Notes: a model not told the origin generated them from the sequence alone. A stretch of DNA of 25,603 nucleotides from an uncultured Chloroflexota bacterium (GCA_937879875.1 CALFMN010000239.1:1-25603), one strand, 5' to 3'; shown: positions 1 through 7,161, numbered from the stretch's first letter. Numbers and translations: made by a program.

Positions 1-11
1 CCGCGATTCAA

Positions 12-389
12 TCATGACGTACATCTACTGGGTTTGTCAAGCCGTAAATCCCCCTTCGCCGCGCCCGATGCGCCCGTGCCCCCTGTTCCGCCGGCGCTCG
101 CCGCGGCCGAGGGCGCCGCCGCGGCCGTCGCCGCTTTGGTGGCGCTGGGCGGAGGCGCCGTCGCCGGCGCCGTGGTTGCGGCCTGCGTGGGCGTGACGCT
201 GGGCGCAGCCGTCTGCGCCGGAGCGCTGGCGGCAGGCGGCGTGGCCTGGCTGATCTGCTTCTGCAGCGCGGCGATCGTCGCCTGCAGGTCGGTGATCTGT
301 TTGTTGTTCTTACTGCTGCTGCCGCAGGCGCTGAGCGCGGCGACGCCTGCCAGCAGTCCGACAGCGAGCGCGAACGGAACCCGACGCAT
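12..389 (-). CDS. small putative lipoprotein, Ala/Pro/Thr-rich
   Basis: This 125-aa protein begins with a lipoprotein signal peptide: basic MRR start, hydrophobic segment and the lipobox LSAC at about residues 18-21, so the mature protein is probably anchored by a lipidated Cys to the outer face of the membrane. A polar SSSKNNK stretch follows, then a short coiled-coil-like helix (QITDLQATIAALQKQI), then a long low-complexity Ala/Pro/Thr/Ser/Gly tail that should be disordered. The frame is open upstream to 464, but I chose the ATG at 389 because GAGGAGG lies six bases before it and the signal peptide starts exactly there. No enzymatic domain is recognised. It may be a cell-envelope spacer or tether. 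The function is unknown; only the export and lipidation call is reasonably sure. Confidence 0.7.
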   Translation of the reverse strand: MRRVPFALAVGLLAGVAALSACGSSSKNNKQITDLQATIAALQKQISQATPPAASAPAQTAAPSVTPTQAATTAPATAPPPSATKAATAAAAPSAAASAGGTGGTGASGAAKGDLRLDKPSRCTS

Positions 390-463
390 GGAATCCCTCC
401 TCGTTGCCGGCGAGACCGCCGATCGAGATGGCTCCATGATTCGGCGCGGTCGCGGGCGCCGCA

Positions 464-479
464 TCGGTAGGTCTACCGA
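464..479. promoter_or_regulatory. perfect short palindrome upstream of the lipoprotein gene
   Basis: The arms TCGGTAG and CTACCGA are exact reverse complements separated by GT. The site lies about 75 bp upstream of the lipoprotein start at 389, a plausible distance for an operator, but no regulator is assigned. A related CGGTAG/CTACCG pair occurs inside the hairpin cluster near 13935-13959, so it may instead be part of a dispersed repeat. Confidence 0.35.
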
Positions 480-531
480 GATGCCGGCGCGCGGGCATAC
501 CTATCTTTCGCCGTGTGGCCTCACCCCCTGG

Positions 532-558
532 CCCCCTCTCCATTTCATGGAGAGGGGG
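532..558. repeat. strong intergenic hairpin, 12-bp perfect stem
   Basis: The arms CCCCCTCTCCAT and ATGGAGAGGGGG are exact reverse complements around a TTC loop. The hairpin lies between the divergent lipoprotein region and the 3' end of the LuxR-type regulator. It is preceded by a CCTCACCCCC lead, also seen in near-identical form before the larger inverted repeat at 5658-5726, so both probably belong to one dispersed intergenic family. There is no T-tract on either side, so a simple intrinsic terminator is less likely, although it could stop transcription from the minus-strand regulator. Confidence 0.6.
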
Positions 559-605
559 AGCTGTGGTACTAAAGTTTGAGTTGAACGGTGGGGATGACGT
601 TCTTT

Positions 606-3467
606 CTATTCCCTGTTTCCTATTCCCTGTTCCCTATCGCGCGCCCAGAGGGCGAGTTGCGTGCGCGAACGCAGGCCGAGCTTGCCGAGGATGTTGGCCA
701 CGTGCGCGTCGGCGGTGCGGCGCGAGATCACCAGCTCGACGGCGATCTGCGGATTGGTCAGACCGCGCGCCACCAGCGCGGCGATCTCTGCTTCGCGCGG
801 CGTGAGCGGCGATGAGGGACCCCGGCGAGGCGTTGGAGCGGCGGTGAGGGTGAGTTCGGGCGCCAGCGCCTCGCTCAGCGCGGCGGCGTGAGAGAGCGCG
901 AGGCCGGCCTGCCAGGCGGAGGCGCACTCCGCGGCCGGCAAGGCGCCGCGCAGCGCCGTCAGCGCGGCCGCGCGCTGTGCCCGATCGGGCAGCGGCAGCG
1001 TTTCGGCGGCATCGCGCCGCAGCCGCACGGCCGCGCCCAGCAGCCGCAGCGCTCGCCGCGGGTCGCCCCGCGCCGCCGCCAGCGCCGCCAGCGCTTCCAG
1101 CGGCCCAATGCTGAGCCGCCGGTCTTCCAGCGCGCCGGCCAGCGCGGCGGCGTGCCGCAGCAGCGCCTCGGCCTGCTGCAACGCCCCGGCCCTCGTCAGG
1201 TAACCACCGTACGCGCTCAGCGCTTCGACCAGCGCGGCGCGGTCGGCGTATTGCCAGGCGAGCGCCAGCGCCTCGTCGTAGCGCAGCAGCGCGGCGGCGC
1301 CCTGGCGTTCGTCCAGGTCGGCGAGCCGGCGCAGCGCAGCGGCCAGTTCGCGCACACCGCCCAGCGCGCGGCGCAGCGTCAGCGCCTGCTCGAAGCGCAG
1401 CCGCGCCGCGTCCCGATCGCCGCGCAGCAGCTCCAGCTCGCCCAGGCTGTCGAACTGGCGGGCGCTGGCCGGCCGGTCGTCCATGCGCTCGCGCAGCGCC
1501 AGGCTCTCGTGGTAGAGATCGTAAGCCGCCGCGTAGTCGCCGCGCGCGGCTGCGATCCAGCCGAGGCTGTTGAGCGACGCGGCGGCGCCGTGCTGGTCGC
1601 CGACCTCGCGGTGGATCGCCAGCGTCTGCCGGTGCAGCGGCTCGGCCTCGTCCGGCTCGTCGAGGCTCCAGGCCAGGTGGCCGAGATTGTGCAGAGCGAG
1701 CGCCATGCCGGCGCGGTTGCGCAGTTCGCGCTGCAGCGCCAGGCTCTCCTCGTAGCGCCGGCGCGCGGTGGTCAGATCGCCGGCGAAGAAGGCGATGTTG
1801 CCGGCGATGTTGAGCGCCTGTGCCAGCCGCGGCCGATCGTCTGCTCCGCGCAGCAGGGCCAGCGCCTCGGCGATCAGCGCCCGGGCCGCGGCCGGCTCGC
1901 CCTGGTGCCAGCGCGCCGTGGCGAGGCTGGTGAGCGCGGCGGCAGCGGCGGCCGGGTCGCCCTCGGCGCGGGCCAGCGCCAATCCGTGCTCGTGCCAGGC
2001 GCGGGCAGCGGCGTAATCGCCCTGGCTTTGCGCCAGCGAGCCGGCGCCGTGCAGGCCGGAGAGCCGCAGCGGAGCCGGCGCATCCGGCGCGGCTGCCAGC
2101 GCCCGCTCCAACCAGGCGCGGCCCTCCGCCAGATAGCCGCGCACCAGCCAGAAGCGGCTGAGCGCCACGGCAAGCGCGAGCGCGGCGTGCGGCTGCCGCA
2201 GAAGGCTCCAGCCCAGCGCGGCACGCAGGTTGTCGTGCTCAAGCTCGAGCCGGTCCAGCCACTCCGCCTGCTCGGGGCCGGTCAGCAGGGTCGCGGCCTG
2301 CCGGGCGAGCGCCAGGAAGTGCGCCGCGTGGCGCTCGCTGGCCTCCTCTGCTTCCGCCCCGGCGATCAGCCGCGCGTGCGCGTGCTCGCGGATCGTCTCC
2401 AGCAGGCGGATGCGCGGCTCACCGTCCGGCAGCTCCTCGTTCAGCACGAGGCTCATATCGAGCAGCGCCGCCAGCCCGTCCAGCGTCGCGCGCTCATCCA
2501 CACCGCACACCGCTGCCGCGGCATCGAGGGCGCAGCCGCCGGCAAACACGCCGAGACGGCGGAAGAGCCGCGCCGGCTCCGGCGCCAGCAGTTCGTAGCT
2601 CCAGCTGATGGCGGCGCGCAGCGTCTGCTGGCGCGCCGGCGCGTCCACCGCGCCGCCGGTCAGCAGATCAAGGCGCTCTGCCAATCGCTTGAGCAGCGCC
2701 TGCGGCGAGAGCAGCTTGCAGCGCGCCGCGGCCAGCTCGATCGCCAGCGGCAGGCCGTCCAGCCGCTGGCACAGCTCGGCCGTGGCGCGCGCGTTCTCCG
2801 GCGCCAGGCGAAAGGCGGGGCGCACCGCCTGCACCCGCTGCACGAACAACGCCACCGCCGGCGCCGCGGCCACGGCGTCGAGATCGTCGAAGCGGGCGCG
2901 GTCGGGCAGCGCCAGCGGCGGCACGGGCAGCTCGTGCTCGCCACGCAAATGCAGCGCCGTGCGGCTGGTGACGAGCAGCTTGAGGCCGGGACAGGCCGCC
3001 AGCAGTTCGGCCACGATCGGCGCGGCGCCTTGCACCTGCTCGAAGTTGTCGAGCACGAGCAGCAGTTGGCGGTCGCGCAGTGCGGCGGCGAGCCGTTGCA
3101 GCGGCGGCTGACCGGCGGCCTCGCGCACGTGCAGCGCCGCGGCGATCGTCGGCGCCACCAGATCGGGCGAGAGCACCGTCTCCAGGCTGACGAGCCGGGC
3201 GCCGTGCGCGAAGTCGGCGCCGACCAGCGCGGCCACGTGCGCGGCCAGCCGCGTCTTGCCGACGCCGCCGAAGCCGGTCAGCGTGACCAACCGCACGTCG
3301 GCGCGCCGCAGACGCGCGCGCACGGCCTCGACCTCGCGCCCGCGCCCGACGAGCGGCGTGGGCTGTGCCGGCAGATTATGCGGGCGGCCGCGCCGGGCTC
3401 CTGCAGGCCGTGCTTCGGCGGCATCGCCCGCGGCTGGATCGAGATTGCCGCGCATCCGGCAGTTCAC
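606..3467 (-). CDS. LuxR-family STAND ATPase transcription regulator (NB-ARC + TPR + HTH)
   Basis: A 953-aa regulator. After a basic N-terminal tail comes an NB-ARC type P-loop ATPase: Walker A GFGGVGKT at about residues 65-72 and Walker B LLLVLDNF at 135-142, followed by LLVTSR and the GLPLAIELAAAR motif. The middle is a long run of TPR-like helical repeats with GDYAAA and ARxxYEESLAL spacing. The C-terminus (from about residue 888) is a LuxR/GerE HTH, LTPREAEIAALVARG...TNPQIA...TADAHVANILGKL. Such proteins are thought to be nucleotide-gated switches that sense a ligand through the TPRs and bind DNA as oligomers. The frame starts at a GTG (3467) with a weak AGG upstream; an ATG at 3455 is the alternative. 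The last ten residues are encoded by a heptanucleotide repeat tract. The ligand and target genes are unknown. Confidence 0.85.
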   Translation of the reverse strand: MNCRMRGNLDPAAGDAAEARPAGARRGRPHNLPAQPTPLVGRGREVEAVRARLRRADVRLVTLTGFGGVGKTRLAAHVAALVGADFAHGARLVSLETVLSPDLVAPTIAAALHVREAAGQPPLQRLAAALRDRQLLLVLDNFEQVQGAAPIVAELLAACPGLKLLVTSRTALHLRGEHELPVPPLALPDRARFDDLDAVAAAPAVALFVQRVQAVRPAFRLAPENARATAELCQRLDGLPLAIELAAARCKLLSPQALLKRLAERLDLLTGGAVDAPARQQTLRAAISWSYELLAPEPARLFRRLGVFAGGCALDAAAAVCGVDERATLDGLAALLDMSLVLNEELPDGEPRIRLLETIREHAHARLIAGAEAEEASERHAAHFLALARQAATLLTGPEQAEWLDRLELEHDNLRAALGWSLLRQPHAALALAVALSRFWLVRGYLAEGRAWLERALAAAPDAPAPLRLSGLHGAGSLAQSQGDYAAARAWHEHGLALARAEGDPAAAAAALTSLATARWHQGEPAAARALIAEALALLRGADDRPRLAQALNIAGNIAFFAGDLTTARRRYEESLALQRELRNRAGMALALHNLGHLAWSLDEPDEAEPLHRQTLAIHREVGDQHGAAASLNSLGWIAAARGDYAAAYDLYHESLALRERMDDRPASARQFDSLGELELLRGDRDAARLRFEQALTLRRALGGVRELAAALRRLADLDERQGAAALLRYDEALALAWQYADRAALVEALSAYGGYLTRAGALQQAEALLRHAAALAGALEDRRLSIGPLEALAALAAARGDPRRALRLLGAAVRLRRDAAETLPLPDRAQRAAALTALRGALPAAECASAWQAGLALSHAAALSEALAPELTLTAAPTPRRGPSSPLTPREAEIAALVARGLTNPQIAVELVISRRTADAHVANILGKLGLRSRTQLALWARDREQGIGNRE
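607..634. repeat. degenerate heptanucleotide tandem repeat
   Basis: Four consecutive 7-mers TATTCCC, TGTTTCC, TATTCCC and TGTTCCC follow one another without spacing. Read on the minus strand they encode the tail REQGIGNRE and part of the stop codon of the LuxR-type regulator, so the tract has grown into the 3' end of that gene. Confidence 0.65.
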
Positions 3468-3524
3468 CGTACCTGCGACTGCGCCCGCGCGGTTCGAGAT
3501 CGATCGGCACGGGAGCGTGTGCAG

Positions 3525-3530
3525 AGTATA
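3525..3530 (-). promoter_or_regulatory. possible -10 box for the 953-aa regulator
   Basis: TATACT on the minus strand lies about 58 bp before the GTG start at 3467. No good -35 hexamer is visible at the usual distance, so this may be a weak or activator-dependent promoter. Low confidence. Confidence 0.3.
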
Positions 3531-3606
3531 CGGTCCAAACCCGGGCGGTGCGGCGCCGCGCGACAGGGCGGTACCACGGCGTCTGCGCGTTGACCGCGCG
3601 GCGCTC

Positions 3607-3612
3607 TATACT
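3607..3612 (+). promoter_or_regulatory. -10 box placed for a leaderless transcript
   Basis: TATACT is followed by six bases and then the ATG at 3619. A start point at the usual 6-8 nt from the -10 box would fall on or next to the start codon, giving a leaderless mRNA. There is no Shine-Dalgarno sequence that would contradict this. A TTGACC at 3590-3595 is too close (11 bp) to serve as a normal -35. Confidence 0.45.
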
Positions 3613-3618
3613 GGATCT

Positions 3619-4005
3619 ATGGCCGATCAGTACATTGCCACCGACAAGCAGAGCGGGCTGGAGATCGCGATCACGGGGCAGTTTCCCGTCGCGCCGGAGG
3701 ATCGCATCCACGTAGCGCGTACGGTAAACCTGTTCACCAAACTGATGGCCGCCGGCCTCGCCACCGCCAACGACGGCGAGCGACGCGAGCTGTTCACCCA
3801 CCTCGAATCGCAGCTCGAACTGGCGGCCGCCCTGATCAAAGAGGACTTCAACGAAGTCTCGCGCCTGATGCAGGAGATGCTGACCCGTATCGGCCTCACG
3901 CCCGAGAAGATGGAAGAGATGGCGAAGGACCTGGCCGAACAGCTGCGCAAGCAGATCGACGACCAGCCCGGCGAACCGGGCAGCGGTCCCTTTTCGCCCA
4001 ATTAG
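3619..4005 (+). CDS. unknown helical 128-aa protein
   Basis: The protein starts at the ATG at 3619; the frame is open further upstream, but that part overlaps the regulator promoter and looks like low-complexity read-through. An N-terminal segment (ATDKQSGLEIAITGQFPVAPEDRI) is followed by amphipathic helices rich in Glu, Leu and Arg, ending in a disordered Gly/Pro tail (QPGEPGSGPFSPN). No signal peptide, membrane segment, Cys cluster or catalytic motif is visible, and I do not recognise a family. It is the first gene of a likely two-gene unit: the MerR-family regulator begins only five or eleven bases after its stop. It may be cytosolic and co-expressed with the metal sensor, but no function can be given. 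Confidence 0.6.
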   Translation: MADQYIATDKQSGLEIAITGQFPVAPEDRIHVARTVNLFTKLMAAGLATANDGERRELFTHLESQLELAAALIKEDFNEVSRLMQEMLTRIGLTPEKMEEMAKDLAEQLRKQIDDQPGEPGSGPFSPN

Positions 4006-4016
4006 CGGCGGTGACG

Positions 4017-4520
4017 ATGGCCACGACCAGGCCCGCGGCGGCGTCCCGCCTGACGATCGGCGCGGTGGCGCGCGAGGCCGGCGTCTCGGTGCCCACCGTG
4101 CGTTTCTATGAAAGCCAGGGCTTGCTGGGCGCGGCGCCGCGCAGCGAGGGCAATTATCGCCTCTACGGCGCCGCCGACGTGCGCCGGTTGAAGCTGATCC
4201 GCCGGGCGCGGACGCTCGGCCTGGCGCTGCCCGCGGTGCGCGAGCTGGTGCGCGCCGCGTTTGAAGAGCCCTGCCGCGCCTTCGAGCCACGGCTGAAAGA
4301 GGCGCTCGAACAGCGCATCGAGGACGTACGCCGGCAGGTCGCCGAGCTGCATCTGCTGCAAAGCCAACTGCAAAACCTGGACGCGCACCTGGCCGGCGAC
4401 TGCGCCTGCGACCATCCCGCGGGTGAATGCTCGGGCTGCAGCCTGTTGGGCGAGACGGAGGGCGGCAGCGGCGCCTGCTCCTGCACGGTGACGCCGCCGA
4501 TACCCACGTCTGCACAATAA
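4017..4520 (+). CDS. MerR-family transcription regulator, ZntR/CadR-like metal sensor
   Basis: The 167-aa protein has the MerR winged-helix at its N-terminus: LTIGAVAREAGVSVPTVRFYESQGLL, then RxxGNYRLYG, then a long dimerisation helix (about residues 90-125). Counting from the upstream GTG at 4011, Cys88 opens the dimerisation helix in the position of ZntR Cys79. The metal-binding loop carries Cys131, Cys133, Cys140 and Cys143, and a further CSC pair lies at 156-158. ZntR-type proteins use such cysteines to bind Zn(II), Cd(II) or Pb(II) and untwist a 19- to 20-bp promoter spacer. The start could be GTG 4011 or ATG 4017; neither has a clear ribosome site. It follows the unknown 128-aa gene closely. 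No efflux pump or metallochaperone gene lies nearby, so the target may be distant. The family is sure; the metal is inferred. Confidence 0.85.
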   Translation: MATTRPAAASRLTIGAVAREAGVSVPTVRFYESQGLLGAAPRSEGNYRLYGAADVRRLKLIRRARTLGLALPAVRELVRAAFEEPCRAFEPRLKEALEQRIEDVRRQVAELHLLQSQLQNLDAHLAGDCACDHPAGECSGCSLLGETEGGSGACSCTVTPPIPTSAQ

Positions 4521-4524
4521 TGCG

Positions 4525-4538
4525 TTAAGCGCTAACCT
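4525..4538. promoter_or_regulatory. possible operator: imperfect palindrome around AGCGCT
   Basis: GTTAAGCGCTAACC has an AGCGCT core with partly symmetric flanks, ends a few bases upstream of the -35 box of the peptidase promoter and follows the MerR stop codon. LacI-family operators often have a CG-centred core of this kind, but no LacI-type regulator is in the window. Symmetry is imperfect, so this is only a candidate. Confidence 0.25.
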
Positions 4539-4541
4539 GCA

Positions 4542-4569
4542 TTGACAATTGCGTGGCCAGGGCTATACT
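4542..4569 (+). promoter_or_regulatory. near-consensus housekeeping promoter
   Basis: TTGACA (4542-4547) and TATACT (4564-4569) are separated by 16 bp, matching the sigma-70 type consensus closely. Transcription should start near 4576, leaving a leader of about 108 nt before the preferred ATG at 4684 of the peptidase. The first ATG (4582) would be almost leaderless and in frame. The 16-bp spacer differs from the 19-20 bp typical of MerR-controlled promoters, which argues against direct control by the neighbouring MerR protein. Confidence 0.75.
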
Positions 4570-4683
4570 GACGCTCGGGCCATGCGCCGATACTGCATCT
4601 GTCCGGCGCGTCAGCCCGTTGGCCTGCCGCCTGCATCGGGCTGGCTGGCCGGCAACTCCACCTGCTCGGAGCGTCTCCCGCCG

Positions 4684-5631
4684 ATGAGGACAGCCGCTGC
4701 CCTGAACTCTCCGCGCGCGTTTTCTCACCTCCTGCGTTCTCGCCGCTCGTTCTTTGGCGCTGTGGTGCTGCTGGCCGCGCTGCTGGCGCCGGCGATCGGC
4801 CCGCCGCACCCCGCACTGGGGCGCGACCTGATGAACGATCTGCCGTTGCACTACATCCACCAGTACCAGGGCAACGTCAGCGACGACGTCGATTGCGGCC
4901 CGACCAGCGTGGCGATGGTGCTCACCGGCTACGGCCTGCGCCCGGGCGGCCTCTCCGACGCGGCCTTCGTCGCCTCCGTGCGCCGCGCCACCGGCGAGCC
5001 GACGAACATCGGTACCGTCTACGACGATTTGAAGCGCGTGTTCGACCAGTACGGCCTGCGCTACGACTACGTGCCCTCCAGCATGCCCGGCGAGCCGGTG
5101 GCCGAGGCGCAGGCGATGCGCGACGCCGTTGCTGCGGGCAATTTGGTGATCGCCGAGGTCCACGGCGTTATCCTCGGCCGCAGCCCCGACTACGGCGACC
5201 ACTGGCTTGTGGTGGTCGGCTTCAGCGACGACGGCGTGCACGTGTTGGACCCGGACGACCAGCGCCCGCGCTGGGACGGCTGGATTCGCGGCGGCGACAT
5301 CACCCTGCCGCTAGGGCTGTTCGAGCAGGCGATGCTGCGGGCGCAGCCTGGGCCGTACGGGCTGATCGTCTATCCGCCGGCGCGCGGCGCTCTCCACGCG
5401 GGCATGCAGGCGAAAGTCAGCGGTACCGACGGCGACGGCGCCTACCTGCGCGGCAGCGCGGGCGTGGGCGACAACAAGCTCACCTTGCTCGCCGATGGCA
5501 GCGTGGTCACTGTCGTCGGGCCATTCCCCGCGCCGAACGCCGACGGCCACGACTGGATCGGCGTCTCCTACAACGGCCAGCAGGGCTTCGTGGCCGCCGA
5601 ATATCTTGCATCCGCCGGCTCCGGCCAGTGA
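4684..5631 (+). CDS. exported C39-like cysteine peptidase with SH3-like C-terminus
   Basis: From the ATG at 4684 the protein has 315 residues. The N-terminus has SRRSFFG (residues 19-25) directly before a hydrophobic stretch AVVLLAALLAPAIG, a Tat-like signal, and cleavage is plausible near residue 46. The peptidase_C39_2-like domain has Cys71 in DCGPTS, His173 in GDHWLVVVGF and Asp189 in HVLDPDD, the spacing expected for a papain-fold catalytic triad. From about residue 240 an SH3-like segment follows (AYLRGSAG...GVSYNGQQGFVAAEYL), typical of binding to cell-wall peptides. The whole suggests an extracytoplasmic protease or wall-acting amidase-like enzyme. An upstream in-frame ATG (4582) would add 34 residues without a signal-like start. 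A GGAG lies 12 bases before the chosen start. The gene stands alone behind a strong promoter. Confidence 0.8.
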   Translation: MRTAAALNSPRAFSHLLRSRRSFFGAVVLLAALLAPAIGPPHPALGRDLMNDLPLHYIHQYQGNVSDDVDCGPTSVAMVLTGYGLRPGGLSDAAFVASVRRATGEPTNIGTVYDDLKRVFDQYGLRYDYVPSSMPGEPVAEAQAMRDAVAAGNLVIAEVHGVILGRSPDYGDHWLVVVGFSDDGVHVLDPDDQRPRWDGWIRGGDITLPLGLFEQAMLRAQPGPYGLIVYPPARGALHAGMQAKVSGTDGDGAYLRGSAGVGDNKLTLLADGSVVTVVGPFPAPNADGHDWIGVSYNGQQGFVAAEYLASAGSGQ

Positions 5632-5657
5632 TGCGCGAGTGGCCCTCACACCCCCGT

Positions 5658-5726
5658 CCCCCTGCTCTCCCATACACAGGGCAATGGAGATCCGAGTCGT
5701 GTGACGAACCTATGGGAGAGCAGGGG
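5658..5726. repeat. intergenic inverted repeat, 16-bp perfect arms
   Basis: CCCCTGCTCTCCCATA (5659-5674) and TATGGGAGAGCAGGGG (5711-5726) are exact reverse complements around a 36-nt loop. The left part resembles the CCTCACCCCC...CTCTCCAT lead of the hairpin at 532-558. The element follows the peptidase stop by 27 bp and may act as a transcription barrier, although no T-tract is seen. Confidence 0.6.
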
Positions 5727-5781
5727 CGATCACGCGGAGGAGGCGTGGAGCGGCGTCGGGTTTGCAAGCCATTGTAAGGAC

Positions 5782-5814
5782 GCACGGCGTGCGCCCTTCG
5801 CGGCAATGCCGCGA
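5782..5814. repeat. REP-like double hairpin (copy 1)
   Basis: A palindromic GCACGGCGTGC (5782-5792) is followed after five bases by TCGCGGCAATGCCGCGA (5798-5814), whose 8-bp arms pair around one base. The same two-part arrangement recurs at 20972-21004, and the second hairpin also occurs alone at 22393-22409. Confidence 0.6.
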
Positions 5815-5830
5815 TCCGCAGGGCCGCGTC

Positions 5831-5956
5831 GGCCGCGTGGCGCCGTTGCTCGGACAGCATACGGAAGAGGTGCTGCGCGAGGCGGGCTTCGCCGCAGGCC
5901 GGATCGCGCAGCTGCTCGCCCGCGGCGTGATCGTGCAAGCCAGCGCCTCCGGCTAG
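5831..5956 (+). pseudogene. C-terminal remnant of a CaiB/BaiF family III CoA-transferase
   Basis: The frame reads APLLGQHTEEVLREAGFAAGRIAQLLARGVI before its TAG stop. This matches the conserved end of formyl-CoA transferase-type enzymes (APLLGEHTEEVLRE-LGY...I..L...GVI). Only about 40 residues remain; the N-terminal catalytic part is absent and the fragment abuts the REP-like hairpin at 5782-5814. A MITE-like element begins at its stop codon. The neighbouring MaoC-type dehydratase is a common companion of such transferases, so this may be the scar of a lost CoA-ester pathway gene. It is too short to be functional. Family identification rests on the motif alone. Confidence 0.65.
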
Positions 5957-6126
5957 AGCCTGTTATGAACTTGAGGCCCGCCGCGGCTGCTCTGGGGCGT
6001 AGGCTTCAGCCGCCAGTTGTCGTCACGCCAACCAGAAGCACAAACGTGGAAGAGGAACCGCATGATCGGTCTCCGATTCTGCGTCCAGAGGCCCGTTGAT
6101 ACGCTGAAAATGCATAACAGCCTCTA
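5954..6126. mobile_element. MITE-like element, 173 bp
   Basis: TAGAGCCTGTTATG (5954-5967) and CATAACAGCCTCTA (6113-6126) are inverted with 13 of 14 matches. Both ends sit in CTAG, as left CTAG-AGCCTG and right CAGCCT-CTAG, which fits duplication of a YTAR-type target. Targets of this kind are known for the IS5 superfamily. No transposase fits in the interior, so it is a non-autonomous element or a solo remnant. It is inserted exactly at the stop of the CoA-transferase remnant. Confidence 0.6.
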
Positions 6127-6181
6127 GCGTTCCGGCTTCTCTGCCGCTGGAACAGAAGACGATGACGATGAGATCCATGCC

Positions 6182-7144
6182 ATGACGCTGCCATCCGCGA
6201 TCCGCCCGAAAGAAGGCCAGCAGCCGGGCACGCCGTTTGAGGCATTCCACGCCGGCGCGCGGCTGCAGCCGCTGTCGTTCACGCTGGACGCCGAGGTGGT
6301 GGACGAATACGCGCGGCTGCTGGGTGCAGAGCTGGCCTGGTATCACGCGCCGCCGGGCGGAGGAGGGCCGGTTGCGCCGGCCACCGCGCCGGCGCTCTTC
6401 CTGCTGGCGCTGCTCTACCGCACCTTTCCGCCGGTGCAGGGGCTGGTGCTCACGCACGCGGCCTTCGAGTTCCTGCAGCCCTGGGCGCCGGGCATGAGCA
6501 TCACCGGCAAAGGCGAGATCATGGAGACGAGCGAGCGCCGCGGCCGCCAGTACGTCTCCTGGCAGGCGGAGTTTGGCGACGACGCGACCGGCCGCCTGCT
6601 GACCCGCGCCCGCAACACATTCACATTGCCCCAACGCGAGCACCAGGCGACAACGCCGGAGATGCGCCGGCCCGGCCCGGAGCCAGCGGGCGGCGTGCCC
6701 GTGACGCCGCTACGCTTGAAGCAGCCCACAGGCGCGATCCTGCCGGGCCTGCGGCTGGAGGTGGAGCAGGGCATCGCCATTTCGCAGGCGCTGATCGATT
6801 GGTACGGCCGGCTGAACGGCGACCATGACGTTGTGCACTACGACGCGCCCTACGCCGCGGCGCTGGGCTACCGCGCGCCGATCGACCACGGCCTGATGCA
6901 CGCGGCCTACGTCAGCGAGTTGCTCTGTCAGGCGTTCGGCATGCGCTGGCTCGCGGGCGGGCGCTACGCGCTGAAGTGGACCGCGCCGGTCTATCCAGAC
7001 GACGTGCTGTACCCAATCGCGCAGGTTGGCGAGCGGAACGCGGGTGAAGCGGCCGGCCGTCTGCCGCTGCTGGTGCGCTGCGAGAACGCGCAGGGCCAGC
7101 CGGTGCTGCTTGGCGAGGCGGGCGTGCCGATCGACGGCGGGTAG
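6182..7144 (+). CDS. double-hotdog MaoC-like dehydratase/hydratase
   Basis: A 320-aa protein made of two hotdog-like halves. The N-terminal half (residues about 20-150) resembles FAS1-like dehydratase domains, with TLDAEVVDEYARLLG and HAAFEFLQPWAPGM. The C-terminal half holds the hydratase-2 signature NGDHDVVHYD at 212-221, with the likely catalytic Asp214 and His219, followed by GYRAPIDHGLMHAAYVSELL. Such enzymes add or remove water on enoyl- or hydroxyacyl-CoA esters, including mesaconyl-CoA-type substrates; the actual substrate here is unknown. The start ATG follows ATGAGATCC with only a weak ribosome site. The remnant of a CoA-transferase upstream supports a former CoA-ester context. It converges on the F420-type oxidoreductase with 17 bp between stops. 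Confidence 0.8.
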   Translation: MTLPSAIRPKEGQQPGTPFEAFHAGARLQPLSFTLDAEVVDEYARLLGAELAWYHAPPGGGGPVAPATAPALFLLALLYRTFPPVQGLVLTHAAFEFLQPWAPGMSITGKGEIMETSERRGRQYVSWQAEFGDDATGRLLTRARNTFTLPQREHQATTPEMRRPGPEPAGGVPVTPLRLKQPTGAILPGLRLEVEQGIAISQALIDWYGRLNGDHDVVHYDAPYAAALGYRAPIDHGLMHAAYVSELLCQAFGMRWLAGGRYALKWTAPVYPDDVLYPIAQVGERNAGEAAGRLPLLVRCENAQGQPVLLGEAGVPIDGG

Positions 7145-7161
7145 CTCGGTGCAGCCGGCCC

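Noticed and set aside
888..3593. Long plus-strand open frame (about 900 codons) opposite the LuxR-type regulator
   Set aside because: It is Arg/Gln/Ala-rich, has no domain pattern and mirrors the codon bias of the opposite gene, which has clear ATPase and HTH motifs.
3590..3612. TTGACC and TATACT as a normal -35/-10 promoter
   Set aside because: The spacer is only 11 bp, too short for a housekeeping promoter; only the -10 part is kept.
5701..6099. 132-codon plus-strand frame across the intergenic region
   Set aside because: It crosses an inverted repeat, a REP-like hairpin and the MITE end in another frame than the CoA-transferase remnant and has no protein features.
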